Assembly: GCA_045585835.1 (NCBI GenBank)
Contig: JAZMZG010000021.1
Location: 1 to 13,254 of the forward strand
Length of the DNA: 13,254 bases
Source of the DNA: CALCTE01 sp045585835
Lineage (GTDB): Bacteria; Bacillota; Clostridia; Oscillospirales; CAG-272
Direction: 5' to 3'
Position numbers and translations under genes: made by a program. Below, piece by piece: positions 1-7,676 of this stretch. The notes beneath the pieces were generated by a model. That model was not told where the DNA came from. It did not search any database and saw only the letters and a program-made list of their open reading frames with translations. Every line of letters starts with the position of its first letter. Positions within the stretch are counted from its first letter, which is position 1.

Positions 1-1
1 T

Positions 2-37
2 TTGAATGATGGATCGTTTATCAACATAGGAGTTTGA
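2..37 (+). CDS. Possible C-terminal end of an upstream gene (partial)
   Basis: One frame is open from the window edge to a TGA at 35-37 and would encode the tail LNDGSFINIGV. The stop lies one base before the ATG of the acyltransferase gene, and the AGGAG ribosome binding site of that gene (28-32) would sit inside these last codons. Such tight packing is typical of an operon and suggests that the acyltransferase gene is not the first gene of its transcript. The other two forward frames are closed early by TGA at 3-5 and 7-9. Eleven codons are too few to identify a protein, and an open frame this short could occur by chance. Confidence 0.3.
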   Translation: MNDGSFINIGV

Positions 38-38
38 C

Positions 39-1466
39 ATGGTTTTTTCCAGCCTTATTTTTCTTTTTGTTTTTCTGCCCTTGACACTTTTATTATATTA
101 TATCACTCCCGGGATCAAGGGTAAAAATATTATACTCACCCTCTTCTCCGTTGCCTTTTATGCATGGGGAGAGCCTGTATATTTCCTTTTGATGATACTT
201 TGTACATACATAAACTATATTGCGGCAAGGTTCATTTCATCTCATACAAGCTCAAGACGTCCCGTGCTTATTTTCTCCCTTGTGATAAGCCTTGGCTTCC
301 TTGCGGTCTTTAAGTATGCGGGATTGATAGTTGAAACGCTCAACCACATTCCCTTTATATCTCTGCCCGTACCCGAGATCGCGCTTCCCATAGGTATTTC
401 CTTCTATACCTTCCAGTCTCTGTCCTATACGCTCGATATATATTCGGGGAGAGAAGAGCCTCAGAAGCGCTTTGTGGATTTTTTGCTCTATGTTTCTCTT
501 TTTCCCCAGCTTATTGCCGGTCCTATCCTCAGATACAGAGAGCTTTCCGGACAGCTTGTGTGGAGAGAGCATACCCTTGAAAGGTTTTTCAATGGCAGTG
601 TGAGGTTTTCTGTCGGACTTTTGAAAAAAATTGTTATTGCGGACCATGCGGGAGAGATATCCCTTGAATTTCTGGGAGGCAATACCACCGCTGCCGCATG
701 GTATGGCATTTTAATGTTTGCCATACAGATATACTTTGATTTTTCAGGCTATTCGGATATGGCAATAGGTCTTGGCAGAATGTTTGGATTTAACTTCCTT
801 GAAAACTTCAATTATCCCTTCATTTCGAAGACCGCAACGGAATTTTGGCGCAGATGGCATATGTCCCTTGGCTCTTGGTTCAGAGACTACGTCTATATTC
901 CGCTTGGCGGAAACAGAACGAGCAAAGCAAGGCATCTTTTTAACATTCTTGTCGTATGGGCGCTTACGGGTGTATGGCACGGAGCCGATTGGAACTTCAT
1001 TTTATGGGGACTTATGTTTGCCGTAATACTTGCACTAGAAAAGTTTGTCTACGGCAAAAAGCTCGAGAAGATACCCGTGCTTTCGCATGTCTATATGTTT
1101 GTCGTTATCCTTATAAGCTTCGTCGTATTTGATGCGACCGCAGTCTATAACGCAGACGGCGTTCAGCTTTTCAGCGCATTTGATACCATCGTGGCAAGAA
1201 TCGGCGGAATGTTCGGTGCGGGCGGAATCCCGCTTGCTTCCCAAGAGGCGCTTTATAATTTGAGAAGCTACGGCTTTGTTATAATTTTAGCAATACTCGG
1301 CTCAACGCCGCTTGTAAAAAGCTTGGTGGAGAAGATAAAATCAAAAGAGCACGGCGGCAAGATAATAAACGTTTTGACGCCCATAACCGTAGCGGCACTT
1401 CTTTTGGTCGTTACGGCATATCTTGCGGACGGCTCCTTCAACCCCTTCCTTTATTTCAGATTTTAG
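39..1466 (+). CDS. MBOAT family O-acyltransferase (AlgI/DltB-like)
   Basis: Polytopic membrane protein of 475 residues, the usual length of AlgI/PatA-type MBOAT proteins. These enzymes take an acyl group, usually acetyl, and pass it across the membrane to an extracytoplasmic polysaccharide or wall polymer, normally with a periplasmic or surface partner. The hallmarks are visible: an N-terminal FSSLIFLFVFLPL helix, the FPQLIAGPILRY block (155-166), the QIYFDFSGYSDMAIGLGRMFG core (230-250), EFWRRWHMSLGSWFRDYVYIPLGGNR (268-293, His274), and the catalytic TGVWHGADWNFILWG segment (His314). About ten hydrophobic segments are apparent. The start is set by AGGAG at 28-32, six bases before ATG. The DHHW-family gene follows after 18 bases, so the two are co-transcribed and probably work as an acylation pair. 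The polymer modified and the acyl donor cannot be read from the sequence. Family assignment is secure; substrate is unknown. Confidence 0.93.
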   Translation: MVFSSLIFLFVFLPLTLLLYYITPGIKGKNIILTLFSVAFYAWGEPVYFLLMILCTYINYIAARFISSHTSSRRPVLIFSLVISLGFLAVFKYAGLIVETLNHIPFISLPVPEIALPIGISFYTFQSLSYTLDIYSGREEPQKRFVDFLLYVSLFPQLIAGPILRYRELSGQLVWREHTLERFFNGSVRFSVGLLKKIVIADHAGEISLEFLGGNTTAAAWYGILMFAIQIYFDFSGYSDMAIGLGRMFGFNFLENFNYPFISKTATEFWRRWHMSLGSWFRDYVYIPLGGNRTSKARHLFNILVVWALTGVWHGADWNFILWGLMFAVILALEKFVYGKKLEKIPVLSHVYMFVVILISFVVFDATAVYNADGVQLFSAFDTIVARIGGMFGAGGIPLASQEALYNLRSYGFVIILAILGSTPLVKSLVEKIKSKEHGGKIINVLTPITVAALLLVVTAYLADGSFNPFLYFRF

Positions 1467-1484
1467 AGGGAAAGGAGAGATAAT

Positions 1485-2663
1485 ATGGCAAACAGAGTAA
1501 AAGATATCGTAACAACCATCGTATTCATTGCGTTTGTCGGCATAATGTTTATACTTTGCCTTGCTATGCCGAAAAACAGTATGTCCGAATCGGAAAGACG
1601 GCCTCTTGCGACTTTTCCCGATATAACGTTCAAAGGCGTTGTAAATGCAAGTGTTATGGGAGATTTTTCGAAATACGCATCAGACCAGATACCATTCAGA
1701 GATGAATTCAGGGGTATCAAGGGCGTAATAAACAACTACGTTCTTTTGCGTGGCGACAATAACGGCTTTTATAAGCACGGCGACTTTATCGCAAAGAATT
1801 CCGAGTCGATAAACGAAAAGAATATAGGAAACGTAGCGTCTATCTTAAACGCCGTGTACAACAAGGTGTTAAAGGACGGCTCTCACAATATCACAGTCGC
1901 CGTTATCCCCGATAAAAACAACTATATCTACGAGGAAAGCGGCCATAGGGGATATGATTTCGATAAGCTTGAAGCACTTTTCAAGGATAAGCTTGTTTTC
2001 AAGGAAATTGCCGGCACGGTAGACGTCGAGGCACTCCTTGAAATCGGCGACTACTACTATACAGATACGCATTGGCGTCAGGAAAAGATACTCGATGTTG
2101 CAAAAGCGCTCGTGGAGAGCTTTGGTAAGGAATATATCACAGGCGGCTTTAAAACCGAAAAGCTTGAGGGCTTTAAGGGTGTTTACGCAGGTCAAAGTGC
2201 GCTTCCCTGTAAATACGAGGATTTATACTATCTCACAAACGAAACGCTTGTCGGCAGTAAAGCAAAGCTTCTTGCCGATATGAGGGCGTCTATTGCAGAC
2301 GGCAAACCCGTTATTGAGGGAGTATATGAGGAAAAGGAAGTTTATTTCCTTGACGAATTTAAGGGTCTTGACCCCTATAACGTATTTTTGGGCGGTCCTC
2401 AGGGAATCATCGTTATAGAAAACCCCGCAAATACTTCGGGTAAGGAGCTTTTCTTGTTCCGCGATTCCTTCGGCTCGTCACTTGCACCGCTTTTAGTTGA
2501 AAGCTACAGCAAGATAACGGTGCTTGACCTTCGCAATTTCAACACGGCACTTCTTACGCAAGGCCTTGTTGATTTCACCGAGGGCTCCGACGTACTCTTT
2601 ATTTTCAGCGCACTTGCTTTAAATGAAGACGGCACCTTTAACCGTGCTATATTAAATGCATAA
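1485..2663 (+). CDS. DHHW-family (AlgX/AlgJ-like) extracytoplasmic acylation partner
   Basis: A 392-residue protein with one N-terminal signal anchor (about 8-28) followed by an extracytoplasmic domain. It carries the family signature: SESERRPLATFPDITFKG near the start, DQIPFRDEFRG (67-77), the DxHW motif as YTDTHWRQ (192-199; Asp194, His196), and a late FRDSFGSS block (325-332) whose Ser328 is the expected SGNH-type nucleophile. AlgJ/AlgX relatives receive acetyl groups from an MBOAT partner and place them on an exopolysaccharide. The gene has a strong AAAGGAGA ribosome binding site in the 18-base gap after the MBOAT gene, so the pair is an operon. It is followed directly by a strong hairpin terminator. 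In Clostridia such pairs often have no known substrate; acetylation of a surface polysaccharide is an inference from the partner. Confidence 0.85.
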   Translation: MANRVKDIVTTIVFIAFVGIMFILCLAMPKNSMSESERRPLATFPDITFKGVVNASVMGDFSKYASDQIPFRDEFRGIKGVINNYVLLRGDNNGFYKHGDFIAKNSESINEKNIGNVASILNAVYNKVLKDGSHNITVAVIPDKNNYIYEESGHRGYDFDKLEALFKDKLVFKEIAGTVDVEALLEIGDYYYTDTHWRQEKILDVAKALVESFGKEYITGGFKTEKLEGFKGVYAGQSALPCKYEDLYYLTNETLVGSKAKLLADMRASIADGKPVIEGVYEEKEVYFLDEFKGLDPYNVFLGGPQGIIVIENPANTSGKELFLFRDSFGSSLAPLLVESYSKITVLDLRNFNTALLTQGLVDFTEGSDVLFIFSALALNEDGTFNRAILNA

Positions 2664-2670
2664 TAAAAAT

Positions 2671-2701
2671 AAAGTCCGCAGGATCTTCCTGCGGACTTTT
2701 T
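2671..2701. terminator. Bidirectional intrinsic terminator between the DHHW and TrmH-like genes
   Basis: A perfect 13-base-pair stem (AAAGTCCGCAGGA at 2671-2683, TCCTGCGGACTTT at 2687-2699) with a three-base TCT loop, followed by a T run on the plus strand. An A-rich run (2662-2673) before it gives the U run when read on the minus strand. It begins eight bases after the DHHW stop and abuts the stop codon of the convergent methyltransferase gene (2700-2702), so it should end both transcripts. Confidence 0.93.
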
Positions 2702-3521
2702 ACTTTTTTCCGAGCTGCCAAAAGGCTATGGCACCTGCGGCTGCTACGTTTAGGGAATCCACGCCGTGCGACATCGGAATTTTGACCGTATAATCGCAAG
2801 CGTCTATAGTATTTTTCGAAAGCCCCCAACCTTCCGTACCGAGAACGAAAGCAAGCCTTTCTTCCTTTGCAAGAGCGGTGTCGTCAATTGATATACTGTT
2901 ATCCGTCAGCGCAAGAGCCGCCACCTTAAATCCGAGCTTTTGTATATTGTGGATGCCCTCTTTTTCCCAAGCTTGTTTGTTTTCTTCGGCGTATACCCAA
3001 GGCACTTGGAAGACTGTGCCCATACTCACTCTGACGCATCTTCTGCATAAGGGGTCTGCACAAGACGGAGAAAGCAACACGGCATCTATGTTTAAAGCTG
3101 CCGCACTTCTCATAAGCGCACCGACGTTAGTTGTATCGACTATATCTTCAAATATTGCAATACGGCGTGCATGTTTCAGTATTTCTTCTTTAGAGAGGGG
3201 AAAGGGGCGCTTCATGGCGCATAAAATGCCCCTACTTAAATTATATCCGGTAATCTTCGAGATGATTTCCGTCTTGCCCACGTATACGGGGATATCTCCC
3301 GCACGCTCGATTATATGCTTTGCGCTCCCGTAAGCGTGGCGCTCCTCCATAAGCATTGACACAGGCTCAATGCCCATATTTAAAGCTACTTCGATAGCTC
3401 TCGTGCTTTCTGCGATAAATATTCCTTTTTCGGCTTCGAGTTTTGAACGCAACTCTGCTTCGGTAAGGCGCAAATATACGTCGAGTGCCTTGTCGTCAAG
3501 ATTTGTAATTTCCGTTATCAT
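2700..3521 (-). CDS. TrmH/SpoU family RNA 2'-O-methyltransferase
   Basis: A 273-residue SPOUT-fold enzyme that transfers a methyl group from S-adenosylmethionine to a ribose 2'-OH in rRNA or tRNA. Residues 1-105 form the substrate-recognition domain (RSKLEAEKGIFIAESTRAIEVAL at 25-47; the GYNLSRGILCAMKRP end at 92-106). The catalytic knot carries all three motifs: DTTNVGALMRSA (129-140; Asn132 and the catalytic Arg138), VLGTEGWGLS (226-235; Glu230), and IPMSHGVDSLNVAAAGAIA (248-266; Asn258). The length suits the rRNA-type TrmH branch; the exact target nucleotide cannot be read off. The start ATG has a GAGG ribosome binding site and lies 29 bases downstream of a consensus sigma-A -10 box. Monocistronic, convergent with the acylation operon and divergent from secD. 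Confidence 0.92.
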   Translation of the reverse strand: MITEITNLDDKALDVYLRLTEAELRSKLEAEKGIFIAESTRAIEVALNMGIEPVSMLMEERHAYGSAKHIIERAGDIPVYVGKTEIISKITGYNLSRGILCAMKRPFPLSKEEILKHARRIAIFEDIVDTTNVGALMRSAAALNIDAVLLSPSCADPLCRRCVRVSMGTVFQVPWVYAEENKQAWEKEGIHNIQKLGFKVAALALTDNSISIDDTALAKEERLAFVLGTEGWGLSKNTIDACDYTVKIPMSHGVDSLNVAAAGAIAFWQLGKK

Positions 3522-3549
3522 ACTAAACCTCGCTTTTTTGCTTTGGTAT

Positions 3550-3578
3550 ATTATACAGCTCCAATGCCGTTATGTCAA
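3550..3578 (-). promoter_or_regulatory. Sigma-A promoter of the TrmH-like gene
   Basis: Read on the minus strand, the -35 is TTGACA (3578-3573) and the -10 is TATAAT (3555-3550), separated by exactly 17 bases. Both hexamers are full consensus, which predicts strong constitutive transcription with a leader of about 20 bases. Confidence 0.88.
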
Positions 3579-3632
3579 ATGTTGAGATGTGTTAAATTTC
3601 TTTTAAAAAAGCTAAAATGCGGTAATAAGTTA

Positions 3633-3661
3633 TTGACTTACTCGGACAAAAACTGTATAAT
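3633..3661 (+). promoter_or_regulatory. Sigma-A promoter of secDF
   Basis: TTGACT (3633-3638), 17 bases, then TATAAT (3656-3661). The -10 lies inside a 12-base tandem duplication, so a second perfect TATAAT (3668-3673) sits 12 bases downstream, although it has no good -35 at a normal distance. The AAAAGGAG ribosome binding site and the secD ATG at 3707 follow. Confidence 0.87.
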
Positions 3662-3675
3662 TAACTGTATAATTA
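3652..3675 (+). repeat. 12-base perfect tandem duplication covering the secD -10 box
   Basis: ACTGTATAATTA occurs twice head to tail (3652-3663 and 3664-3675) with no mismatch. Each copy has a consensus TATAAT. The period of 12 bases is slightly more than one helical turn. Confidence 0.9.
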
Positions 3676-3706
3676 TCTCTATTGCAAATATTAAAAGGAG
3701 CAGGTT

Positions 3707-5023
3707 ATGAACAAAACGAAAAACATTCCCGGTGTACTTCTTGTTGTTTTACTTATTGCCGCTGTCCTTACTGTATGTATCGACGGCTTTGAGGCAGCAG
3801 GACTTCCCGGCGTATTTGCAAAGGACGGCGTGTCCTTGAGCGTTGACCTTATAGGAGGATCTACGATCACCTATGAAGCAGACGTGAAGGAAGGCACATC
3901 CGCATCGGTAGTTGAACAAGGACTTTCTTCGGCAGTGTCTATGATGCGTCAAAGACTTGACTGGCTCAACTTAACTGAAGCTACCGTAAGAAGATCTGAC
4001 CAAAACCGTATAGTCGTTGAGATACCCGACGTCGGCGATCCCGATGAAATATTTGAAAAGATCAGCCAAATGGGTGCTATCGAATTTGAAACGTCATCAG
4101 GAAAAAGCGTCTTGACCGGTAAAGATATAGAAAAGGCAAGTGCCGAATACGGTGCTATAGACGAAACGGGCAGAACGCAAAACTACGTTGCGCTCACTCT
4201 TACGAAAGCGGCGCTTGAAAAATTCGGAGAAGCGACGGGGGAAATGGCGGCTCTTCAGCTCAGCATCGGAGACGACGGAGAATATTTAAACTACATTTCC
4301 ATTAAGCTTGATGACGAAGAGATAAGCAGACCCTACGTTACGCAGAAGATAACGGAAAATCCCATTATCACCGTGAGCTCCGCAGATGAAGCATCTTGGC
4401 TTGCAAATATCATCAACGCGGGCGATATGCCTTTTGAACTCAAAGATATCGAAAGCAGGACCGTAGGCGCAAGCCTCGGTGCAGACGCACTCAGTTCAAG
4501 CCTTATCGCAGGCGGCATCGGACTTTTACTCGTTTGTATATTTATGATAATCATTTACAGACTTGCAGGTGTTCTTTCCGTTATCGCACTTGTAGGATAT
4601 ATGGCGGTATATTGCTTCCTTATTTCCTTCCTCGGCATCAACCTTTCTCTTGACGGTATTGCGGGCGCTATCCTTTCGATAGGTATGGCGGTCGATGCAA
4701 ACGTAGTCATCTTCGAGCGTATTAAAGAGGAGCTGCGTGTAGGTAAGACCGTTAAGACGGCGATAAATTCCGGATTTAAGGGTGCTATGAGCGCAGTTAT
4801 CGACTCCAACATCACGACGCTTATTGCGGCTGTAGTGCTTTGGATACTCGGCTCGGGCTCCGTTCAGGGCTTTGCAAAGACACTCTTCCTCGGCGTTGTT
4901 CTTTCAATGTTCTCGGCGGTGTTCTTGACGAAGTTCCTTCTCGTATCAACCTCGGGATTTAAGTTCTCGACCGCAAAGAACTATGGCTTAAGAAAGCTTC
5001 CCAAAGCGGAAGAAACGAAATAA
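3707..5023 (+). CDS. secD: Protein translocase subunit SecD
   Basis: SecD is an RND-fold membrane protein that, with SecF, uses the proton motive force to pull preproteins through SecYEG after SecA acts. The 438-residue chain has a first membrane helix (about 8-26), a large extracytoplasmic region (27-260), and five further helices (about 263-415). Visible signatures are GVSLSVDLIGGSTITYE (41-57, the D1 motif), an acidic and variable P1 domain, GAIEFETSSGKSVLTGKDI (123-141), and the TM4 motif SIGMAVDANVVIFERIKEE (324-342). The proton-pathway aspartate is present as Asp330. The length is normal for a clostridial stand-alone SecD; many bacilli have a fused SecDF instead. secF follows after 14 bases with an AAGGAGGTG ribosome binding site, and the pair ends at a shared terminator. 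Confidence 0.97.
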   Translation: MNKTKNIPGVLLVVLLIAAVLTVCIDGFEAAGLPGVFAKDGVSLSVDLIGGSTITYEADVKEGTSASVVEQGLSSAVSMMRQRLDWLNLTEATVRRSDQNRIVVEIPDVGDPDEIFEKISQMGAIEFETSSGKSVLTGKDIEKASAEYGAIDETGRTQNYVALTLTKAALEKFGEATGEMAALQLSIGDDGEYLNYISIKLDDEEISRPYVTQKITENPIITVSSADEASWLANIINAGDMPFELKDIESRTVGASLGADALSSSLIAGGIGLLLVCIFMIIIYRLAGVLSVIALVGYMAVYCFLISFLGINLSLDGIAGAILSIGMAVDANVVIFERIKEELRVGKTVKTAINSGFKGAMSAVIDSNITTLIAAVVLWILGSGSVQGFAKTLFLGVVLSMFSAVFLTKFLLVSTSGFKFSTAKNYGLRKLPKAEETK

Positions 5024-5037
5024 GGAGGTGCGTACAA

Positions 5038-5910
5038 ATGAATTTTATTAAAAGCAGAAAAATAGTATTCTTAATAAGCGCACTTATCATCCTTGTAGGC
5101 GTAGTTTCATTTATTGTCCAAGATTTCAATTGGGATATCGATTTTATCGGCGGTAAGGAAATGACCTATGACATCGGCGTTACCGCTACAAGAGAGATTC
5201 AGGAAAATATCGAAGCCGCTATTGAAAATGAGCTCGGCGTTGAGGTGTCGACCATTATGAATGCGGGCGATACTCAAATTGTTATAAGAACAAAGAATAT
5301 CAGCGATGAGGAAGAAGCGAAAATCAGCGGATACATCGCCGAAAATTACAAAAACGTCGAAAACGTAGTCGTAAGCACGAGAGAGATAAGCGAATCCGTC
5401 GGCGGAGAGCTTCGCCGCGATGCCATAGTTGCAACCCTCGTTGCTATTGCACTTATGCTTGTTTATATTGCGATAAGATTTGAGATACGAAGCGGACTTA
5501 CAGCAATTATCGGTCTTTGCCACGACGTGCTTATTATGCTTTCCGCATATACCATCTTCCAAATTCCGATAAACACGAGCTTCATCGCCGCTATTTTGAC
5601 GATACTCGGTTACTCGATAAACGCCGCTATTATCGTGCTCGACAGAATACGCGAGAACAGAAAGCTTCTTGCTGCGGGCAACCAAGAGGTAGTAAACATA
5701 AGCATAAAGCAGTGCCTTACGAGAACGGTCAACACGACTTTTACGACACTCTTTACCATCGGTATGGTCTGCATACTCGGCGTAACGTCTATAAAGGAGT
5801 TTACAGGCCCCCTTATCGTAGGTATCGTCTCCGGACTTTATTCTTCGATATTCCTCACGGGTCCCGTTTGGGAGCTTCTTTCGAAGAACGTAAAGAAGAA
5901 AAAGAAATAA
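5038..5910 (+). CDS. secF: Protein translocase subunit SecF
   Basis: Partner of SecD in the Sec translocase. The 290-residue chain has a first membrane helix (about 9-27), the NWDIDFIGGKEMTYDI motif (31-46), an extracytoplasmic P4 domain (about 47-125), and five helices ending in a lysine-rich tail. The family segment in TM4 reads GYSINAAIIVLDRIRENRK (191-209). Most SecF proteins read GYSxND here, so the membrane aspartate is replaced by Ala196 (codon gcc, 5623-5625); the following DRIREN and the TM5 arginine (LTRTVNTT, Arg229) are kept. The gene is otherwise full length and clearly co-transcribed with secD. Whether the substitution is a lineage feature or a local change needs an alignment. 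Confidence 0.96.
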   Translation: MNFIKSRKIVFLISALIILVGVVSFIVQDFNWDIDFIGGKEMTYDIGVTATREIQENIEAAIENELGVEVSTIMNAGDTQIVIRTKNISDEEEAKISGYIAENYKNVENVVVSTREISESVGGELRRDAIVATLVAIALMLVYIAIRFEIRSGLTAIIGLCHDVLIMLSAYTIFQIPINTSFIAAILTILGYSINAAIIVLDRIRENRKLLAAGNQEVVNISIKQCLTRTVNTTFTTLFTIGMVCILGVTSIKEFTGPLIVGIVSGLYSSIFLTGPVWELLSKNVKKKKK

Positions 5911-5911
5911 T

Positions 5912-5946
5912 AAAAAATACCGCTTCGTACGAAGCGGTATTTTTTT
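5912..5946. terminator. Bidirectional intrinsic terminator after secF
   Basis: A perfect palindrome spanning 5912-5945, centred on GTAC at 5927-5930. The GC-rich core is TACCGCTTC paired with GAAGCGGTA, flanked by A6 and T6 runs, so it gives a hairpin plus U run on either strand. It starts two bases after the secF stop and lies about 50 bases beyond the stop of the convergent M24 peptidase gene. Confidence 0.93.
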
Positions 5947-5995
5947 ATTGTAGAACGGGGCTTGCCCGCCGCTTTTTCATTTTGGATACTGACAT

Positions 5996-7081
5996 TTAAA
6001 TCACGATAAGCTCTCTCGGTGCGCCCGTGAGATCAATACATCCGTTTTCCGTGAGATAGAGCATATTTTCTATTCTTACGCCGAATCGGTCGGGCAGATA
6101 TATTCCCGGCTCATTTGTCACCACCGCACCTACGGGCAGCGGCTTTGAATTTCTCTGCGAAAGATTCGGCTGCTCGTGTATCTCAATTCCGACTCCGTGA
6201 CCGAGTGAATGTCCGAAGTAGCCTTCGTAGCCTGCACCGTTTATTATATCTCTTGCTATCGTATCGGCTTCTTTTCCTGTCATACCCGTTTTTATCTTTT
6301 CCGCCACCGCAAGATGTGCGGCAAGTACGGTATCGTATACTCGCTTCATTTCCGCAGTCGGTGTGCCGATAGATACGGTGCGGGTCATATCAGACATATA
6401 TCCGTCGAAGATACAGCCAAAGTCCATCGTGAAGAAGCCTTTTTCTAAAGGAACGTTTCTGCCTTGACCGTGAGGTTTTGCGCTTTCTTTACCCGAAACG
6501 CAGATATAGTCGAAGCTTACGCCCGACGCGCCGCGCTTTCTCATAAAGAATTCAAGCTCAAGCGCGACCTCGTTTTCGGTAATGTTCGTGTTAAGCATAG
6601 GCAAGATGTGAGCAAAGGCTTCGTCCGTGAGCTTTTGAGCTTCTTTCATCTTCGATATTTCGTACTCGCTTTTCACGGTACGAAGCTCCAAAAAGAGTGT
6701 TCCTGCGGGGATAAGCTCCACGCCCGCCATATCCTTCGTTATTGCGGCGTGCTCGTCTACGCTTACAGACATACTTTCATATAGCACGGAGCTTATTTTT
6801 TCATTTCTGCATACCTCTGCGGCTGCGCTGAAAAGGCCTTCCTTTTCGGGCATGATTATCGTGTAGATATCTCCCACGGCATCTTTCAAAAGTCCGTCGT
6901 GACGAAAATCCGCAAACGAATATGCTCCATCTCTCGTTATGAGGAGTGCGCTGTCGGTATATTTAAGGTCTGTGAAATAGAAGCGGTTTATCTCACTTGT
7001 TATGAGGATACCGCCTACGTTTTCGGGCATAAGAGCCCTCGCTCTTTCTATCCTTGAACGTATCTCTTCAAAGTTTTTCAT
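5996..7081 (-). CDS. M24 family metallopeptidase (Xaa-Pro aminopeptidase/dipeptidase-like)
   Basis: A 361-residue pita-bread-fold peptidase that removes N-terminal residues preceding proline, or splits Xaa-Pro dipeptides, using two metal ions. The N-terminal creatinase-like domain (1-130) begins with RIERARALMPENVGGILITSEINRFYFT. In the catalytic domain all five metal ligands are seen: Asp220 (TMDFG), Asp231 (MSDMTRT), His295 (GHSLGHGVGIEIHE), Glu324 (TNEPGIY) and Glu338 (VRIENM). His204 (KPHGQGR) and His302 match the substrate-binding histidines. The size fits the YqhT/PepP-like enzymes of Firmicutes. The ATG overlaps the yqeG stop in ATGA, so it is translationally coupled to yqeG, with its own GAGGAAG ribosome binding site. 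Exact peptide preference is not readable. Confidence 0.92.
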   Translation of the reverse strand: MKNFEEIRSRIERARALMPENVGGILITSEINRFYFTDLKYTDSALLITRDGAYSFADFRHDGLLKDAVGDIYTIIMPEKEGLFSAAAEVCRNEKISSVLYESMSVSVDEHAAITKDMAGVELIPAGTLFLELRTVKSEYEISKMKEAQKLTDEAFAHILPMLNTNITENEVALELEFFMRKRGASGVSFDYICVSGKESAKPHGQGRNVPLEKGFFTMDFGCIFDGYMSDMTRTVSIGTPTAEMKRVYDTVLAAHLAVAEKIKTGMTGKEADTIARDIINGAGYEGYFGHSLGHGVGIEIHEQPNLSQRNSKPLPVGAVVTNEPGIYLPDRFGVRIENMLYLTENGCIDLTGAPRELIVI

Positions 7082-7578
7082 TTATTCTTCCTCTTTTCGT
7101 AAAAATGCAAAATTATCTTTTCGCCAAGCCGCTTGAAAAAGAAGTACCAAGGCTCGTTTTTGGAGTCTATGGGAGGACAAAGAACCGTCAAAGCACCCGC
7201 ATTTTTACCAAAACAGATATCAGTAAATATCTGATCGCCCACTACTGCGATGTTTTCGCACGGCACGCCGAAGTGACGGCTTACTTCAAGCGCCGCTTTT
7301 TTCGCGGGTTTTCCGCCTTTATAAATGAAAAAACGCCCTCCGCCGTTAAAACGCTCGACTCTCTCTTTGCCGTTATTTGAAACGAAGCAGGGGATGATGC
7401 CGCTTTCCTCAAGCTCTTTCAAGAAAAGCTCGGTTTTTTCGGGGCAATCCTTAACGCTGTATGGTACGAGCGTGTTGTCGATATCGAAGATCACTACTTT
7501 GATATTACGCTCTTTAAGGTATTCAACATCAAGCTCATATGCACTTTTTATGTAAACGTCGGGATAAAAATATTTCAT
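7078..7578 (-). CDS. yqeG: YqeG family HAD IIIA-type phosphatase
   Basis: A 166-residue soluble HAD-superfamily hydrolase, close to the typical YqeG length of about 170. It opens with the family start MKYFYPDVYIKSAYELDVEYLKERNIK and carries HAD motif I as FDIDNTLVPY (31-40; nucleophile Asp32, acid/base Asp34), motif II as FVSNNG (65-70; Ser67), the motif III lysine in GGKPAKKA (Lys90), and motif IV as VVGDQIFTDI (113-121; Asp115, Asp120). All catalytic residues are present, so it should be an active phosphatase; eukaryotic relatives act on phosphatidylglycerophosphate, but the bacterial substrate is not settled. It is the first gene of a two-gene operon with the M24 peptidase, an arrangement unlike the Bacillus subtilis neighbourhood of yqeG beside yqeH and aroE. 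Confidence 0.92.
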   Translation of the reverse strand: MKYFYPDVYIKSAYELDVEYLKERNIKVVIFDIDNTLVPYSVKDCPEKTELFLKELEESGIIPCFVSNNGKERVERFNGGGRFFIYKGGKPAKKAALEVSRHFGVPCENIAVVGDQIFTDICFGKNAGALTVLCPPIDSKNEPWYFFFKRLGEKIILHFYEKRKNK

Positions 7579-7599
7579 AAAGCACCTACTTTCCCGTAT

Positions 7600-7628
7600 A
7601 TTTTACCACAACGTAAGAGAAAGCACAA
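7600..7628 (-). promoter_or_regulatory. Probable extended -10 promoter of yqeG-M24 operon
   Basis: On the minus strand a TAAAAT -10 (7605-7600) is preceded by TGG, an extended -10. A weak -35, TTGTGC (7628-7623), lies 17 bases upstream. The leader is about 15 bases with an AGGTG ribosome binding site. It is weaker than the divergent proS promoter. Confidence 0.6.
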
Positions 7629-7646
7629 GGTATTTTCAAAATTTGC

Positions 7647-7676
7647 TTGACAGATATTGCTTATATTGTGTATAAT
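7647..7676 (+). promoter_or_regulatory. Sigma-A promoter of proS
   Basis: TTGACA (7647-7652) and TATAAT (7671-7676) are both full consensus, with an 18-base spacer. Transcription should begin near 7683, only about 23 bases before the ATG. There is therefore no room for a T-box leader, the tRNA-sensing control often found before synthetase genes in this phylum. Confidence 0.88.

Noticed and set aside
5107..5685. 192-codon open frame on the minus strand inside secF
   Set aside because: Antisense to a clearly real SecF with conserved motifs; no start signals or recognisable protein features.
5951..5978. GC-rich patch GGGCTTGCCC with CGCC after the secF terminator, a possible second dispersed-repeat remnant
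   Set aside because: The inverted repeat has only four pairs and a two-base loop, and the likeness to the block at 12508-12526 is limited to GC richness. Not enough to call an element.
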